This document shows positions 1-7,052 of a stretch of DNA of 58,264 bases, in pieces. Source of the DNA: Mucilaginibacter sp. (lineage in GTDB: Bacteria; Bacteroidota; Bacteroidia; Sphingobacteriales; Sphingobacteriaceae); NCBI RefSeq assembly GCF_028288225.1, contig NZ_JAQBOC010000062.1, positions 1 through 58,264 on the forward strand. The letters run 5' to 3'. The position numbers and the translations under genes are program-made. The notes under the pieces were generated by a model that did no database searches, was not told where the DNA came from, and worked only from the letters and a program-made list of their open reading frames with translations. Each line of letters opens with the position of its first letter. Positions within the stretch are counted from its first letter, which is position 1.

Positions 1-142
1 AAAGCATCCTACACGCGTAATTGAAAAAGCGGTGCGTGGTATGTTACCTAAAAATCGTTTGGGCAAAGCATTGTTTGGCAATTTGCATGTATATGCAGGC
101 GCTGAGCATCCTCATGAAGCACAAAACCCAACAACCATTTAA
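1..142 (+). CDS. rplM: 50S ribosomal protein L13, C-terminal end (partial)
   Basis: The window opens inside a reading frame (frame 2) giving 46 residues that end in a TAA stop at 140-142. The stretch VIEKAVRGMLPKNRLGKALF is the conserved C-terminal part of ribosomal protein uL13, a structural protein of the large subunit. The 5' part lies outside the window. It is followed after 25 bases by rpsI, the standard rplM-rpsI order, so the two are almost certainly co-transcribed. Confidence 0.95.
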   Translation, partial: KHPTRVIEKAVRGMLPKNRLGKALFGNLHVYAGAEHPHEAQNPTTI

Positions 143-167
143 CTTTTAATTTAAGGAGAAAGAAAAA

Positions 168-554
168 ATGCCAACAACTAACACTTCGGGCAGAAGAAAA
201 ACAGCTGTTGCACGCATCTACTTAACAGATGGCAGCGGCGCTATTATCGTAAACGGTAAAGATTACAAAGAGTACTTCCCAACATTGCCACTACAATACA
301 TCGTTACTCAGAGCACTGAGGTTTCTGGTTCAACCGGAAAATTTGATGTTAAGGTAAATGTTGCTGGTGGTGGTGTTAAAGGACAGGCTGAGGCCGTTCG
401 TTTAGCTATTGCGAAAGCTATTGTTGAACTCGATCCTGAAAAGAAACCTTCACTGCGAGCTAAAGGTATAATGACACGTGATGACCGTATGGTTGAGCGT
501 AAAAAACCAGGACGCAAGAAAGCACGTAAGAGATTCCAATTCAGTAAACGTTAA
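168..554 (+). CDS. rpsI: 30S ribosomal protein S9
   Basis: A 128-residue protein of normal family length. It starts with the short Bacteroidota-type leader NTSGRRKTAVARIYL and ends with the basic tail KKPGRKKARKRFQFSKR, which in uS9 reaches to the P-site tRNA. The start is fixed by a good Shine-Dalgarno sequence (AAGGAGA, about 153-159) nine bases upstream, unusual in this phylum. It sits between rplM and rpsB with short gaps, so it belongs to the ribosomal operon. No anomaly is seen. Confidence 0.98.
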   Translation: MPTTNTSGRRKTAVARIYLTDGSGAIIVNGKDYKEYFPTLPLQYIVTQSTEVSGSTGKFDVKVNVAGGGVKGQAEAVRLAIAKAIVELDPEKKPSLRAKGIMTRDDRMVERKKPGRKKARKRFQFSKR

Positions 555-556
555 TC

Positions 557-564
557 AAAGGAGG
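557..564 (+). promoter_or_regulatory. Strong Shine-Dalgarno sequence before rpsB
   Basis: AAAGGAGG lies eight bases before the rpsB ATG and is a near-perfect anti-SD complement. Most Bacteroidota genes lack an SD because the 16S 3' end is sequestered by ribosomal proteins, so a full SD in front of a ribosomal protein gene stands out. tsf, pyrH and most other genes here have nothing comparable. Confidence 0.7.
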
Positions 565-572
565 ACAACAAA

Positions 573-1442
573 ATGGCAAGAACAACATATCAGGACTTAC
601 TGGATGCAGGTGTACACTTTGGTCACCTTACCCGCAAATGGGATCCAAAAATGTCACAGTACATTTTTATGGAGCGCAACGGTATCCACATCATCGATTT
701 AAATAAAACCTTAACAAAGGTTGAAGAAGCTGCTGCAGCTATAAAACAGATTGTAAAATCAGGACGTAAAGTATTATTCGTAGCTACAAAGAAACAAGCG
801 AAAGATATTGTTGCTGAATATGCAAAAGGTGTAAACATGCCTTTCATAACCGAACGCTGGTTAGGTGGTATGTTAACCAACTTTGCCACTGTGCGCAAGT
901 CGATCAAAAAGATGTCAAACATCGATAAATTGACTAAGGACGGTACTTACAGCAATCTTTCCAAAAAAGAAAGACTGATGATACAGCGTGAGCGTATTAA
1001 ATTAGAAACTTTGTTAGGTGGTATTGCTGACTTAAACCGCTTACCGGCTGCCTTGTTTTTAATTGACGTTAAGAAAGAGCATATCGCAGTTTCAGAAGCA
1101 TTAAAGTTGAACATCCCTACATTTGCTATGGTTGATACCAACTCTGATCCTTCAAACATCGATTTTCCTATCCCGGCGAATGATGATGCAACCAAATCGA
1201 TCTCATTAATTACCGGTATTATTATACAGGCAATTGTTGAAGGTTTGGATGAGCGCAAACGCGAGAAAGAAGACGAAGCTGAAAAAGAAGCAGCCGTTGC
1301 CAAAGCAAAAGCTGATGCTCCTGAAGCAGCAGTTGTTGACCGCGCACCAGCAGCCGAAGGCAAAAGAACCCGCAAAGTAGCTGTTGAAGCTGATGCTGCG
1401 GTTGAAGATGCTACGCCAAAAGCTGAGAGCACAGAGGAATAA
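573..1442 (+). CDS. rpsB: 30S ribosomal protein S2
   Basis: A 289-residue protein. Residues 1 to about 225 are the uS2 core, including LLDAGVHFGHLTRKWDPKM, FVATKKQAKDIV, ERWLGGMLTNF and AMVDTNSDPSNIDFPIPAND. The remaining 60 or so residues are an Ala/Glu/Lys-rich low-complexity tail, a common extension in Bacteroidota S2. S2 joins the small subunit late and is needed for S1 binding where S1 is present. It is co-transcribed with rpsI (18-base gap) and followed by tsf after an 87-base gap that contains a hairpin. Confidence 0.98.
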   Translation: MARTTYQDLLDAGVHFGHLTRKWDPKMSQYIFMERNGIHIIDLNKTLTKVEEAAAAIKQIVKSGRKVLFVATKKQAKDIVAEYAKGVNMPFITERWLGGMLTNFATVRKSIKKMSNIDKLTKDGTYSNLSKKERLMIQRERIKLETLLGGIADLNRLPAALFLIDVKKEHIAVSEALKLNIPTFAMVDTNSDPSNIDFPIPANDDATKSISLITGIIIQAIVEGLDERKREKEDEAEKEAAVAKAKADAPEAAVVDRAPAAEGKRTRKVAVEADAAVEDATPKAESTEE

Positions 1443-1453
1443 TTGAATTTAGT

Positions 1454-1503
1454 CGTAAGTCTTAAGTCGAAAGTACTGAGTGACTTTGGACTTAGGGCTT
1501 ACG
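1454..1503 (+). repeat. Long imperfect hairpin between rpsB and tsf
   Basis: Arms 1454-1474 and 1483-1503 pair over 21 positions with two G-U wobbles and one G-G mismatch, around an 8-base loop. A short T-rich run (ATTTTTA) follows. It could act as a partial terminator or mRNA-processing element between rpsB and tsf. Its AAGTC/GACTT makeup resembles interspersed intergenic repeats of Sphingobacteriaceae, so it may be a repeat copy rather than a dedicated regulator. Confidence 0.6.
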
Positions 1504-1529
1504 ATTTTTAACATATAAAAAACAAAGAA

Positions 1530-2381
1530 ATGTCTACAGTAACTATATCTGCATCCGACGTAAACAAACTGCGCCAGCAAACTGGTGCCGGTATGATGGA
1601 TTGCAAAAAAGCTTTAACTGAAACCAATGGCGATTTTGAAGCTGCTATTGATTTTTTAAGAAAAAAAGGCGCTAAAGTAGCGGCCAGCCGCCAGGATCGC
1701 GAATCAAACGAAGGTGTGGTTATTGCACGTGCTTCTGTTGATGGCAAACGCGGTGTGATCATTGAGCTTAACTGCGAAACTGATTTTGTGGCTAAAAATG
1801 CCGAGTTTATTGCTTTTGCAAACCTGATAGCTAACACTGCTGTTGAAAACAAGCCTGCAACTTTAGAAGAGTTGAATGACCTTGAAATTGATACTGAAGT
1901 TAACCGTGCAAAAATTGGTGACGTTATTATTGACAAAACCGGTAAAATTGGCGAGAAGATAGGTATCAGCAAATATGTTGTAGTTGAAGGCGAAAAAGTT
2001 GTTGCTTACATCCACGGTAACTACCGTTTAGGTGTATTGGTTGGCTTAAGCGCTAACGCTGCCGGTGCTGACGAAGCAGGTAAAGACGTTGCGATGCAAA
2101 TTGCAGCTATGAACCCTGTTGCTATTGATAAAGACGGCGTTGATGCTACTACAATTGAGCGTGAGCTTGAAATTGCAAAAGAGCAGATCCGCGCAGAAGG
2201 CAAACCTGAAGAAATGGTTGAAAAGATCTCTGTAGGCAAGCTGAACAAATTTTATAAAGATTCAACCTTATTAAACCAGGAGTTTGTTAAGGATCCTTCC
2301 AAAAGCGTTGCTCAGTTTTTGAGCACTGTTGAAAAAGGTTTAACATTTAACGCCTTTAAGCGGGTTGCTTTAGGAGCTTAA
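1530..2381 (+). CDS. tsf: Translation elongation factor Ts
   Basis: A 283-residue protein. The N-terminal UBA-like domain contains VNKLRQQTGAGMMDCKKALT (about residues 10-29), and the core dimerisation domains contain the hallmark NCETDFVAKN (about residues 80-89). It is the guanine-nucleotide exchange factor that recycles EF-Tu from GDP to GTP form. The rpsB-tsf pairing is conserved across bacteria. A clear terminator follows the stop, so the ribosomal operon ends here. Confidence 0.98.
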   Translation: MSTVTISASDVNKLRQQTGAGMMDCKKALTETNGDFEAAIDFLRKKGAKVAASRQDRESNEGVVIARASVDGKRGVIIELNCETDFVAKNAEFIAFANLIANTAVENKPATLEELNDLEIDTEVNRAKIGDVIIDKTGKIGEKIGISKYVVVEGEKVVAYIHGNYRLGVLVGLSANAAGADEAGKDVAMQIAAMNPVAIDKDGVDATTIERELEIAKEQIRAEGKPEEMVEKISVGKLNKFYKDSTLLNQEFVKDPSKSVAQFLSTVEKGLTFNAFKRVALGA

Positions 2382-2390
2382 ATATTTAGT

Positions 2391-2421
2391 CCCCTTCGTT
2401 AAAACGAAGGGGATTTTTTTT
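2391..2421 (+). terminator. Rho-independent terminator of the ribosomal operon
   Basis: The perfectly complementary arms 2391-2400 and 2403-2412 are followed by a run of eight T (2414-2421), ten bases after the tsf stop. The central bases of the arms would open to form the loop. This is a textbook intrinsic terminator. Confidence 0.92.
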
Positions 2422-2434
2422 GTTATAATAAATC

Positions 2435-2597
2435 ACGCGTCATTGCGAGGAACGAAGCAAACTCTTCACACGCAAATCATGGACCGGTAAGTAATGTGGC
2501 GACCAAACAGTCGGCTGTAGGTCTCTAAGAGTTTTATGGTTCGTTGAATGTCCTATGTAGTCCGCCAGCTGGCGGATCGTTCCTCGCAATGACGCGT
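2435..2597. repeat. REP-like inverted-repeat element (GTCATTGCGA family), copy 1
   Basis: The 21-base arms 2435-2455 and 2577-2597 are perfect inverted repeats carrying the core CATTGCGAGGAACGA. The interior has further small palindromes (for example CCGCCAGCTGGCGG). Related ends occur at 23977-24097 and near 8161-8260. It lies between the tsf terminator and nagA, 16 bases before the nagA start. It has no coding content and looks like a non-autonomous palindromic element. Confidence 0.75.
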
Positions 2598-2613
2598 TTG
2601 TAAACGTTACAAT

Positions 2614-3735
2614 ATGATAACAGCCCTCCACAACCTCCAACTCATCTCTGATGGCTCCATCACCGCCGGCAAAGTAGTTTTAATTACCGGCGACAAAATT
2701 ATTGCCATTACCGATGAAAGCGCCATGCCTGATGGCGTTCAAAAAATAGATCTTAAAGGTGCATTTGTTGCACCGGGATTAATTGACTTGCAAATTTATG
2801 GCAGCGGCGGCAAGCTGTTTGCCGGAACGCCCGAAGTGGAAGCTTTGGAACGCATGGAAAGCGACCTGCTGAGCCAGGGCACCATCGGTTTTTTTGCTAC
2901 CATCGGCACCAATACCAATGATATTGTTGAACAGGGGATTGAATCGGCTAAGATCTACCGTGAACGCAGCAAAGGAAACTTTTGGGGCCTGCACCTGGAA
3001 GGACCTTATCTGAACCCTATAAAAAAAGGCGCACACCCGGCTAACCTGATAAAAAAAGGCACCCTTGCCGAAGTAAAAGGCTGGATTGAAAAGGCCGACG
3101 GCGTTATTAAGATGATGACCATTGCCCCTGAATTGCAGGATCAGGAGGTGATTGATTACCTGCATGCTCATGGTGTGATATTATCATCGGGCCATAGCAA
3201 TGCCACCTATGCCGAGGGTAAAGGTTTTTTAAATAAACCTATCCCGGCAGTAACACACCTGTTTAATGCCATGCCGCAAATGCACCACCGCGAACCGGGT
3301 TATATCCCCGCAATTTTTGAGGAGCGCCCTTATACCAGCATTGTTGCCGATGGCATCCATGTTGATTTTGCAATGGTGCGGCTGGCCAAACGCGAGCTGG
3401 GCGATAAGCTATTTTTAATTACCGATGCTGTTACTGCGGCTACAGAAGGCACCTACCAGCACCAGTTTACCGGCGACCGTTATGTAATGCCTGACGGTAC
3501 GCTCTCAGGTTCATGCCTTACCATGCTAAAAGCGGTACAGAACTGCGTGGAGCACGTTGGGATCAACCTTGCCGAAGCTGTTAATATGGCCTCGTTGTAC
3601 CCTGCCCAGCTGGCTTCGCTCCCTAAAAAGGGAAAGGTTGCCGCAGGCTATGATGCGGATCTTATTGTTTTTAATGCTGATTTTGAAGTGCAGGGAACGG
3701 TGTTTAAAGGGGCTTATTCTCCGTGCTCTTTGTGA
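2614..3735 (+). CDS. nagA: N-acetylglucosamine-6-phosphate deacetylase
   Basis: A 373-residue amidohydrolase-fold protein. It removes acetate from GlcNAc-6-P to give GlcN-6-P in amino-sugar and cell-wall recycling. Visible family residues are APGLIDLQIYGSGG (about 53-66), the metal ligand Glu129 in HLEGPYL, His194 in SSGHSNA, His215 in THLFNAM, substrate-side His249 in DGIHVD and catalytic Asp271 in LITDAV. The last residues (YSPCSL) look like an add-on encoded by a palindromic repeat straddling the stop. It is unusual to find nagA between tsf and pyrH, and no other nag genes are adjacent. Confidence 0.93.
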   Translation: MITALHNLQLISDGSITAGKVVLITGDKIIAITDESAMPDGVQKIDLKGAFVAPGLIDLQIYGSGGKLFAGTPEVEALERMESDLLSQGTIGFFATIGTNTNDIVEQGIESAKIYRERSKGNFWGLHLEGPYLNPIKKGAHPANLIKKGTLAEVKGWIEKADGVIKMMTIAPELQDQEVIDYLHAHGVILSSGHSNATYAEGKGFLNKPIPAVTHLFNAMPQMHHREPGYIPAIFEERPYTSIVADGIHVDFAMVRLAKRELGDKLFLITDAVTAATEGTYQHQFTGDRYVMPDGTLSGSCLTMLKAVQNCVEHVGINLAEAVNMASLYPAQLASLPKKGKVAAGYDADLIVFNADFEVQGTVFKGAYSPCSL

Positions 3736-3800
3736 TTCTTAGCGTACTCCGTGGTTAATTTTTACCGCAGAGGTCACAAAGGGAGGTGCACAGAGTTAAC
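3717..3800. repeat. Interspersed palindromic repeat (ACCGCAGAGG family) overlapping the nagA 3' end
   Basis: The segment CTCTTTGTGATTCTTAGCG then CCGTGGTTAATTTTT is followed by ACCGCAGAGGTCACAAAGG and GTGCACAGAG, so the two halves are near inverted copies. The same motif (ACCGCAGAGG and CACAAAG) recurs in the opposite orientation at about 15985-16070. The left edge supplies the last nagA codons and stop. Confidence 0.6.
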
Positions 3801-3911
3801 AGAAAACTTGACAGGGCCTCCGTCTGCTTTAAACGACTATTATTTAACAAAGTCGACATAAAATTTTAACACTGATTATATTTCTATATTTTTGACCAAT
3901 TTAACTACCTC

Positions 3912-4616
3912 ATGGCATATAAAAGAATCCTACTAAAACTTAGCGGCGAATCGCTGATGGGCGATAAACAATACGGAATTGATAATAAGCAGGTTTTACA
4001 ATATGCCCAGGATATAAAAGCGGTAAAAGACAAAGGCATGGAAATTGCCGTTGTTGTTGGCGGCGGCAATATTTTCCGCGGTTTAAGTGCCGAAAAATCG
4101 GGCATGGAACGCGCCCAGGCCGATTATATGGGCATGCTGGCCACCGTAATTAACTGCATGGCCCTGCAAAATGCCCTTGAAAGCATTGGCGTTGAAACCC
4201 GTCTGCAGTCGGCCATAAAAATGGAGCAGATCTGTGAGCCCTATATCCGCCGCCGTGCAATGCACCATTTAGAAGTCGGCCATATTGTGATCTTTGGCGC
4301 AGGTACCGGGAACCCTTATTTTACTACAGATACAGCCGCATCCCTGCGCGCTATTGAAATAAAAGCCGACGTGGTGCTGAAAGGTACCCGCGTTGACGGC
4401 ATCTACACCGCCGATCCGGAGAAAGACCCATCTGCTACCCGCTACAATGAAATAAGCTTCCAGGAAGTGTACGACAAAGGCCTTAACGTTATGGACATGA
4501 CCGCCATTACCCTTTGCCAGGAAAACAACCTGCCAATCATCGTTTTCGACATGAACAAACCCGGCAACTTTATGAAGATTGCCAATGGGGAACAGATTGG
4601 AACGTTGGTGCGGTAG
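3912..4616 (+). CDS. pyrH: Uridylate (UMP) kinase
   Basis: A 234-residue protein of the amino-acid kinase superfamily that phosphorylates UMP to UDP in pyrimidine nucleotide synthesis. Diagnostic segments are YKRILLKLSGESLMG at the N-terminus, the glycine-rich VVVGGGNIFRG (about residues 48-58), GTGNPYFTTDTAA (about 134-146) and KGTRVDGIYTADP (about 160-172). Length is normal. It would typically be followed by frr (ribosome recycling factor), but here a terminator and a mobile-element cluster follow. Confidence 0.97.
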   Translation: MAYKRILLKLSGESLMGDKQYGIDNKQVLQYAQDIKAVKDKGMEIAVVVGGGNIFRGLSAEKSGMERAQADYMGMLATVINCMALQNALESIGVETRLQSAIKMEQICEPYIRRRAMHHLEVGHIVIFGAGTGNPYFTTDTAASLRAIEIKADVVLKGTRVDGIYTADPEKDPSATRYNEISFQEVYDKGLNVMDMTAITLCQENNLPIIVFDMNKPGNFMKIANGEQIGTLVR

Positions 4617-4725
4617 GAGGAGTCCGAAAGTCGGGAAAGTCCGAAAGACCGGAAGAAAGAGGTTGTGAGGCGGGGTCCGGAAAGCTAGTCCCAAGGACAT
4701 AAATGTTCGAAAGAATCAAAATAAG

Positions 4726-4777
4726 CAGTGTACCGTGTGACCCCTTCTCTTGGGGAAATACACGGCACACTGTTTTA
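4726..4777 (+). terminator. Terminator after pyrH
   Basis: Arms 4726-4738 (CAGTGTACCGTGT) and 4760-4772 (ACACGGCACACTG) pair with one A-C mismatch. An internal CCCC/GGGG stem extends the hairpin, and TTTT follows at 4773-4776. It lies 110 bases after the pyrH stop and is plausibly its terminator. Confidence 0.6.
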
Positions 4778-4815
4778 TAAATCAGGGGATGCCTGTAATG
4801 CTTCCCCTGAAGCTC

Positions 4816-4917
4816 TGACCCATCGGGTCAACCCCTTTGTAGAAAAACAACACGCCCGCATTTTTGCTCCATAGGAGCTACCCTTCACCCATCTAACAGG
4901 TCTTGAAAAATGCATTT
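4816..4917. repeat. REP element copy A (two hairpins plus RAYT 3'-end duplicate)
   Basis: It starts with the hairpin GACCC-ATC-GGGTC, continues with the conserved spacer CCCCTTTGTAGAAA and a second hairpin GCTCC-ATA-GGAGC, and then CCCTTCACCCATCTAACAGG. The last part duplicates the 3' end of the adjacent RAYT gene (the DLLDG-stop segment). Copy B follows directly at 4928-5029 and an inverted copy lies at 5501-5576. This is the typical layout of a transposase with its cognate REP sequences. Confidence 0.8.
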
Positions 4918-4927
4918 GCTGCTAACA

Positions 4928-5029
4928 TGACCCATCGGGTCAACCCCTTTGTAGAAACGCAATATGCGCCCATTTTTTCATCGTAGATGCTACCCTTCAC
5001 CCATCTAACAGGTCTTGGAAAATGTATTT
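4928..5029. repeat. REP element copy B, overlapping the RAYT 3' end
   Basis: This is a direct repeat of 4816-4917 with the same first hairpin (GACCC-ATC-GGGTC) and spacer. Its second hairpin is different in sequence but still self-complementary (CATC-GTA-GATG). The 3' part is the genuine end of the RAYT reading frame, which reads leftward from 5029. Confidence 0.8.
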
Positions 5030-5462
5030 CTCATCATATTCAACAGCATAATCATTTAATATCTCCAAATACTCCTCTTTGAAGGTCTGTTTTTTATGAT
5101 GTTCTTTTTGATTTAAAATATATTTAACAACGCCATCAATTTGGGAACGGCTATTGCTAAACGCTCCATACCCTTCCTGCCAATAAAATTTTCGCCTGGT
5201 AAAGCCTTCCTTATTTATAAATTTTGAGCTATCGCCTTTTACCAACCTCATTAATTCAGAAATTGATTGTTTGGGATTTAACCCGGCAAAAAGATGCAAA
5301 TGATCAGGCATTGTGTTTATTGCCAATAGCTTATGTCCGTTGTTTTGTACTACACCAGCGATGTACTTTTGAAGACGATCTTCCCATTCTTCCTGTATTA
5401 CCGCTTTTCTATTTTACTGCAAATACAAAATGGATCTATAATTGCGTGTAGGTGTTTGGCAT
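4997..5462 (-). pseudogene. REP-associated tyrosine transposase (RAYT, IS200-like), decayed
   Basis: The open part (5326 to 4997) carries the HUH motif in AINTMPDHLHLF and the Y1 region YWQEGYGAFSNSRSQI, with family-typical KYILNQKEHHKKQTF and EEYLEIL. Reading further upstream recovers the missing N-terminus in two pieces: MPNTYTQL, then an in-frame TAG where the family has Tyr, then IHFVFAVK, then a frame change (about 5412), then RKAVIQEEWEDRLQKYIAGV. The original start would be the ATG at 5462-5460, giving about 155 codons, the usual RAYT length. So the gene is inactivated by one amber codon and one small indel. It is flanked by its own REP hairpins. Confidence 0.88.
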
Positions 5463-5500
5463 AATAATCCGGTTTGGCTATTTACAAAAATAATAAATGC

Positions 5501-5576
5501 GGGTGAAGGGTAGCCTCGATGAGGCAAAAAATCTTTCTACCTGTTTTTTCTACAAAGAGGTAGACCCGATGGGTCA
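5501..5576. repeat. REP element copy C (inverted)
   Basis: This is the reverse complement of copies A and B: GGGTGAAGGGTAGC, then hairpin GCCTC-ATC-GAGGC read on the opposite strand, the TTCTACAAAGAGG spacer, and GACCC-GAT-GGGTC. It sits just upstream of the RAYT start, so the transposase gene is bracketed by inverted REP copies. Confidence 0.78.
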
Positions 5577-5717
5577 TTGTTGATCCGCTGTGTGTTTCAC
5601 ACCTATCGGACATTTCCAACTTTCGGTCTTTCCCACCAACATTATACAAAACAAATAATATAGCAAATAGCTGAAAGCGCTTGCGGGGTTCCGGTTCCGC
5701 CTGTTGCATATTTATAA

Positions 5718-5948
5718 ATGGGTAATGGCTTATCAAAAGGAAAAAAAAAGGGAAAGTTGAATAAACCGGGGGCAGTTATTAGAAAAGTGTTGCCTGAACC
5801 CGAGCCAATCTCTACAAATGTTAAATGGTTACAGGAAGAATTGCGCCTGTCACAAATCCGTGTGCTGTTATTGGAAGCAACGATAGATATAGCTGACGAG
5901 AGATTTGGCACCAGTATGAGAAAAAAAGTTGGCGCCAGACAGTCTTGA
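5718..5948 (+). pseudogene. IS3-family transposase OrfA remnant
   Basis: A 76-residue frame whose second half (WLQEELRLSQIRVLLLEATI, then DIADERFGTSMRKK) matches the coiled-coil C-terminal end of IS3-family OrfA. The usual N-terminal helix-turn-helix of about 60 residues is absent. Upstream the same frame runs into a TAA directly before this ATG and a TAG shortly before that. An A7 run at 5921-5927 followed by G lies in a position (A AAA AAA) suited to -1 frameshifting into OrfB, whose frame is open from there. The element is therefore probably 5'-truncated and unable to make a full OrfAB. Confidence 0.7.
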
Positions 5949-6856
5949 AAACCAAAGAATCGCACGGGATTGCTATATCCCTTCTTTGTTCACTGTCTGG
6001 CCGCTCGCGCCAGGCTTATTATAAGCAGCTGCACCATAAAGAGAAGTCACAAGTTGAGGGAGGGCTGATTATCCAGCAGATGACGGATTACCGTAAGATC
6101 CAGAAAAGGGTGGGTACGATTAAATTATTATGGTTGATGGCTCCTTTTTTAAAGCAGCATGCGATCAGTATTGGCCGGGACTCCATGTTTACCCTTTTAC
6201 GGCTTAACGGTCTTTTAGTCGGCAAGGGACGGAGCAATAAGTCGCGAACGACAGACTCGAACCATTGGATGAAAAAACATCCTAACCTGATACAGAACCT
6301 GACCCCGGTAATGGCCGGAGGGCTTTGGGTAAGTGATATTACCTATATTAACTTAAGTCAGGGCCATAGCTTCCTGAGCCTGGTATCCGATGCCTATAGC
6401 CGTAAGATCGTAGGTTTCCACCTCAGCGAGCACCTTACTGCTGCCGGGCCTGTAGCGGCCTTAGGAATGGCTATCGGTTCATGCAGTAATACAGAAAGCC
6501 TGATTCATCATTCGGATCGGGGATCGCAGTATTGTTGCAGTGATTATGTGGGGCTATTGCAGGAAAATAAAATCAGTATCAGCATGACCCAAAGCGGAGA
6601 CCCAAGGGATAATGCGATAGCGGAAAGGGTAAATGGTATATTAAAAAGCGAATTGCTGGAAGACGTCTACCCGGATGTGCAGACGGCCAGGATGGCTGTA
6701 TCAAAGGCAGTGAATACTTATAACTATTTAAGGCCGCACACAAGTATTGATATGCTTACCCCTGCTCTGGCACACAGCAAGGTAAACCAACTAAAGCGTC
6801 ACTGGACAAACCCTTACCAAAGGAAATTAAAAAGGGAGGCAACTATGGACGGGTAA
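5945..6856 (+). CDS. IS3-family transposase OrfB (DDE integrase)
   Basis: A 303-residue frame. The DDE triad is visible: Asp in LWVSDITYI, Asp in IHHSDRGSQY and Glu in DNAIAERVNGILKSE. An N-terminal HTH_21-like part (SRQAYYKQL, KRVGTIKLLWLM, GRDSMFTLLR) precedes the rve core. The nominal start is TTG at 5945 inside the OrfA 3' end, but in this family OrfB is normally made as an OrfAB fusion by -1 frameshifting at the A7 run, so independent translation is doubtful. The catalytic frame is undamaged, yet OrfA is truncated. Confidence 0.88.
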   Translation: MKTKESHGIAISLLCSLSGRSRQAYYKQLHHKEKSQVEGGLIIQQMTDYRKIQKRVGTIKLLWLMAPFLKQHAISIGRDSMFTLLRLNGLLVGKGRSNKSRTTDSNHWMKKHPNLIQNLTPVMAGGLWVSDITYINLSQGHSFLSLVSDAYSRKIVGFHLSEHLTAAGPVAALGMAIGSCSNTESLIHHSDRGSQYCCSDYVGLLQENKISISMTQSGDPRDNAIAERVNGILKSELLEDVYPDVQTARMAVSKAVNTYNYLRPHTSIDMLTPALAHSKVNQLKRHWTNPYQRKLKREATMDG

Positions 6857-6923
6857 TCAAAATAAGTTATCCACAAAAAACGGCGGCTTTTAAAAAGAAA
6901 AAAAGAAGCAAAAAAAGAAAAAC

Positions 6924-6968
6924 GAGTTAGGATGTGGAGAACGCTTCGCGTTCCCCACATCCTAACTC
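6924..6968. terminator. Large hairpin downstream of the IS transposase
   Basis: The 14-base perfect arms 6924-6937 and 6955-6968 continue, after one A-C mismatch, into GAACGC/GCGTTC around a TTC loop, giving a stem of about 20 pairs. On the minus strand the hairpin is followed by a very T-rich stretch (the A-rich 6886-6922), so it would terminate leftward transcription. On the plus strand there is no T-run. It may protect the IS from, or block, converging transcription. Confidence 0.55.
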
Positions 6969-7052
6969 GACAAACAAGCAACAAATAGTTTTAACTTTAT
7001 AAAAAAAGTGACAACCTTTTCCAGTACGACTCAACGGAACGCCTGGTACAAA

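Larger units (their letters stand above)
5718..7028 (+). mobile_element. IS3-family insertion sequence, 5'-truncated
   Basis: It contains the OrfA remnant and an intact-looking OrfB. The right end is probably at 7003-7028, where AAAAGTGACAACCTTTTCC then AGTAC resembles an IS3-type terminal repeat. A second, oppositely oriented copy of such an end (TGTCCTGAAAAAGTCGACAC, about 7204-7223) lies 180 bases further on. No matching left end is visible upstream of OrfA. The left part may have been removed when the RAYT/REP cluster and this element met. Confidence 0.65.

Noticed and set aside
947..1432. Long minus-strand frame of 161 codons opposite rpsB
   Set aside because: It is a shadow of the highly biased Ala/Glu/Lys-rich rpsB 3' end.
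2440..2640. Minus-strand frame of 66 codons overlapping the first REP-like element and the nagA start
   Set aside because: It is entirely made of the inverted repeat and its flanks and overlaps the nagA start region; no protein features.
5482..5965. Two minus-strand frames (84 and 107 codons) across the REP and OrfA region
   Set aside because: They lie opposite the REP hairpin and IS3 OrfA/OrfB frame and lack any family feature.
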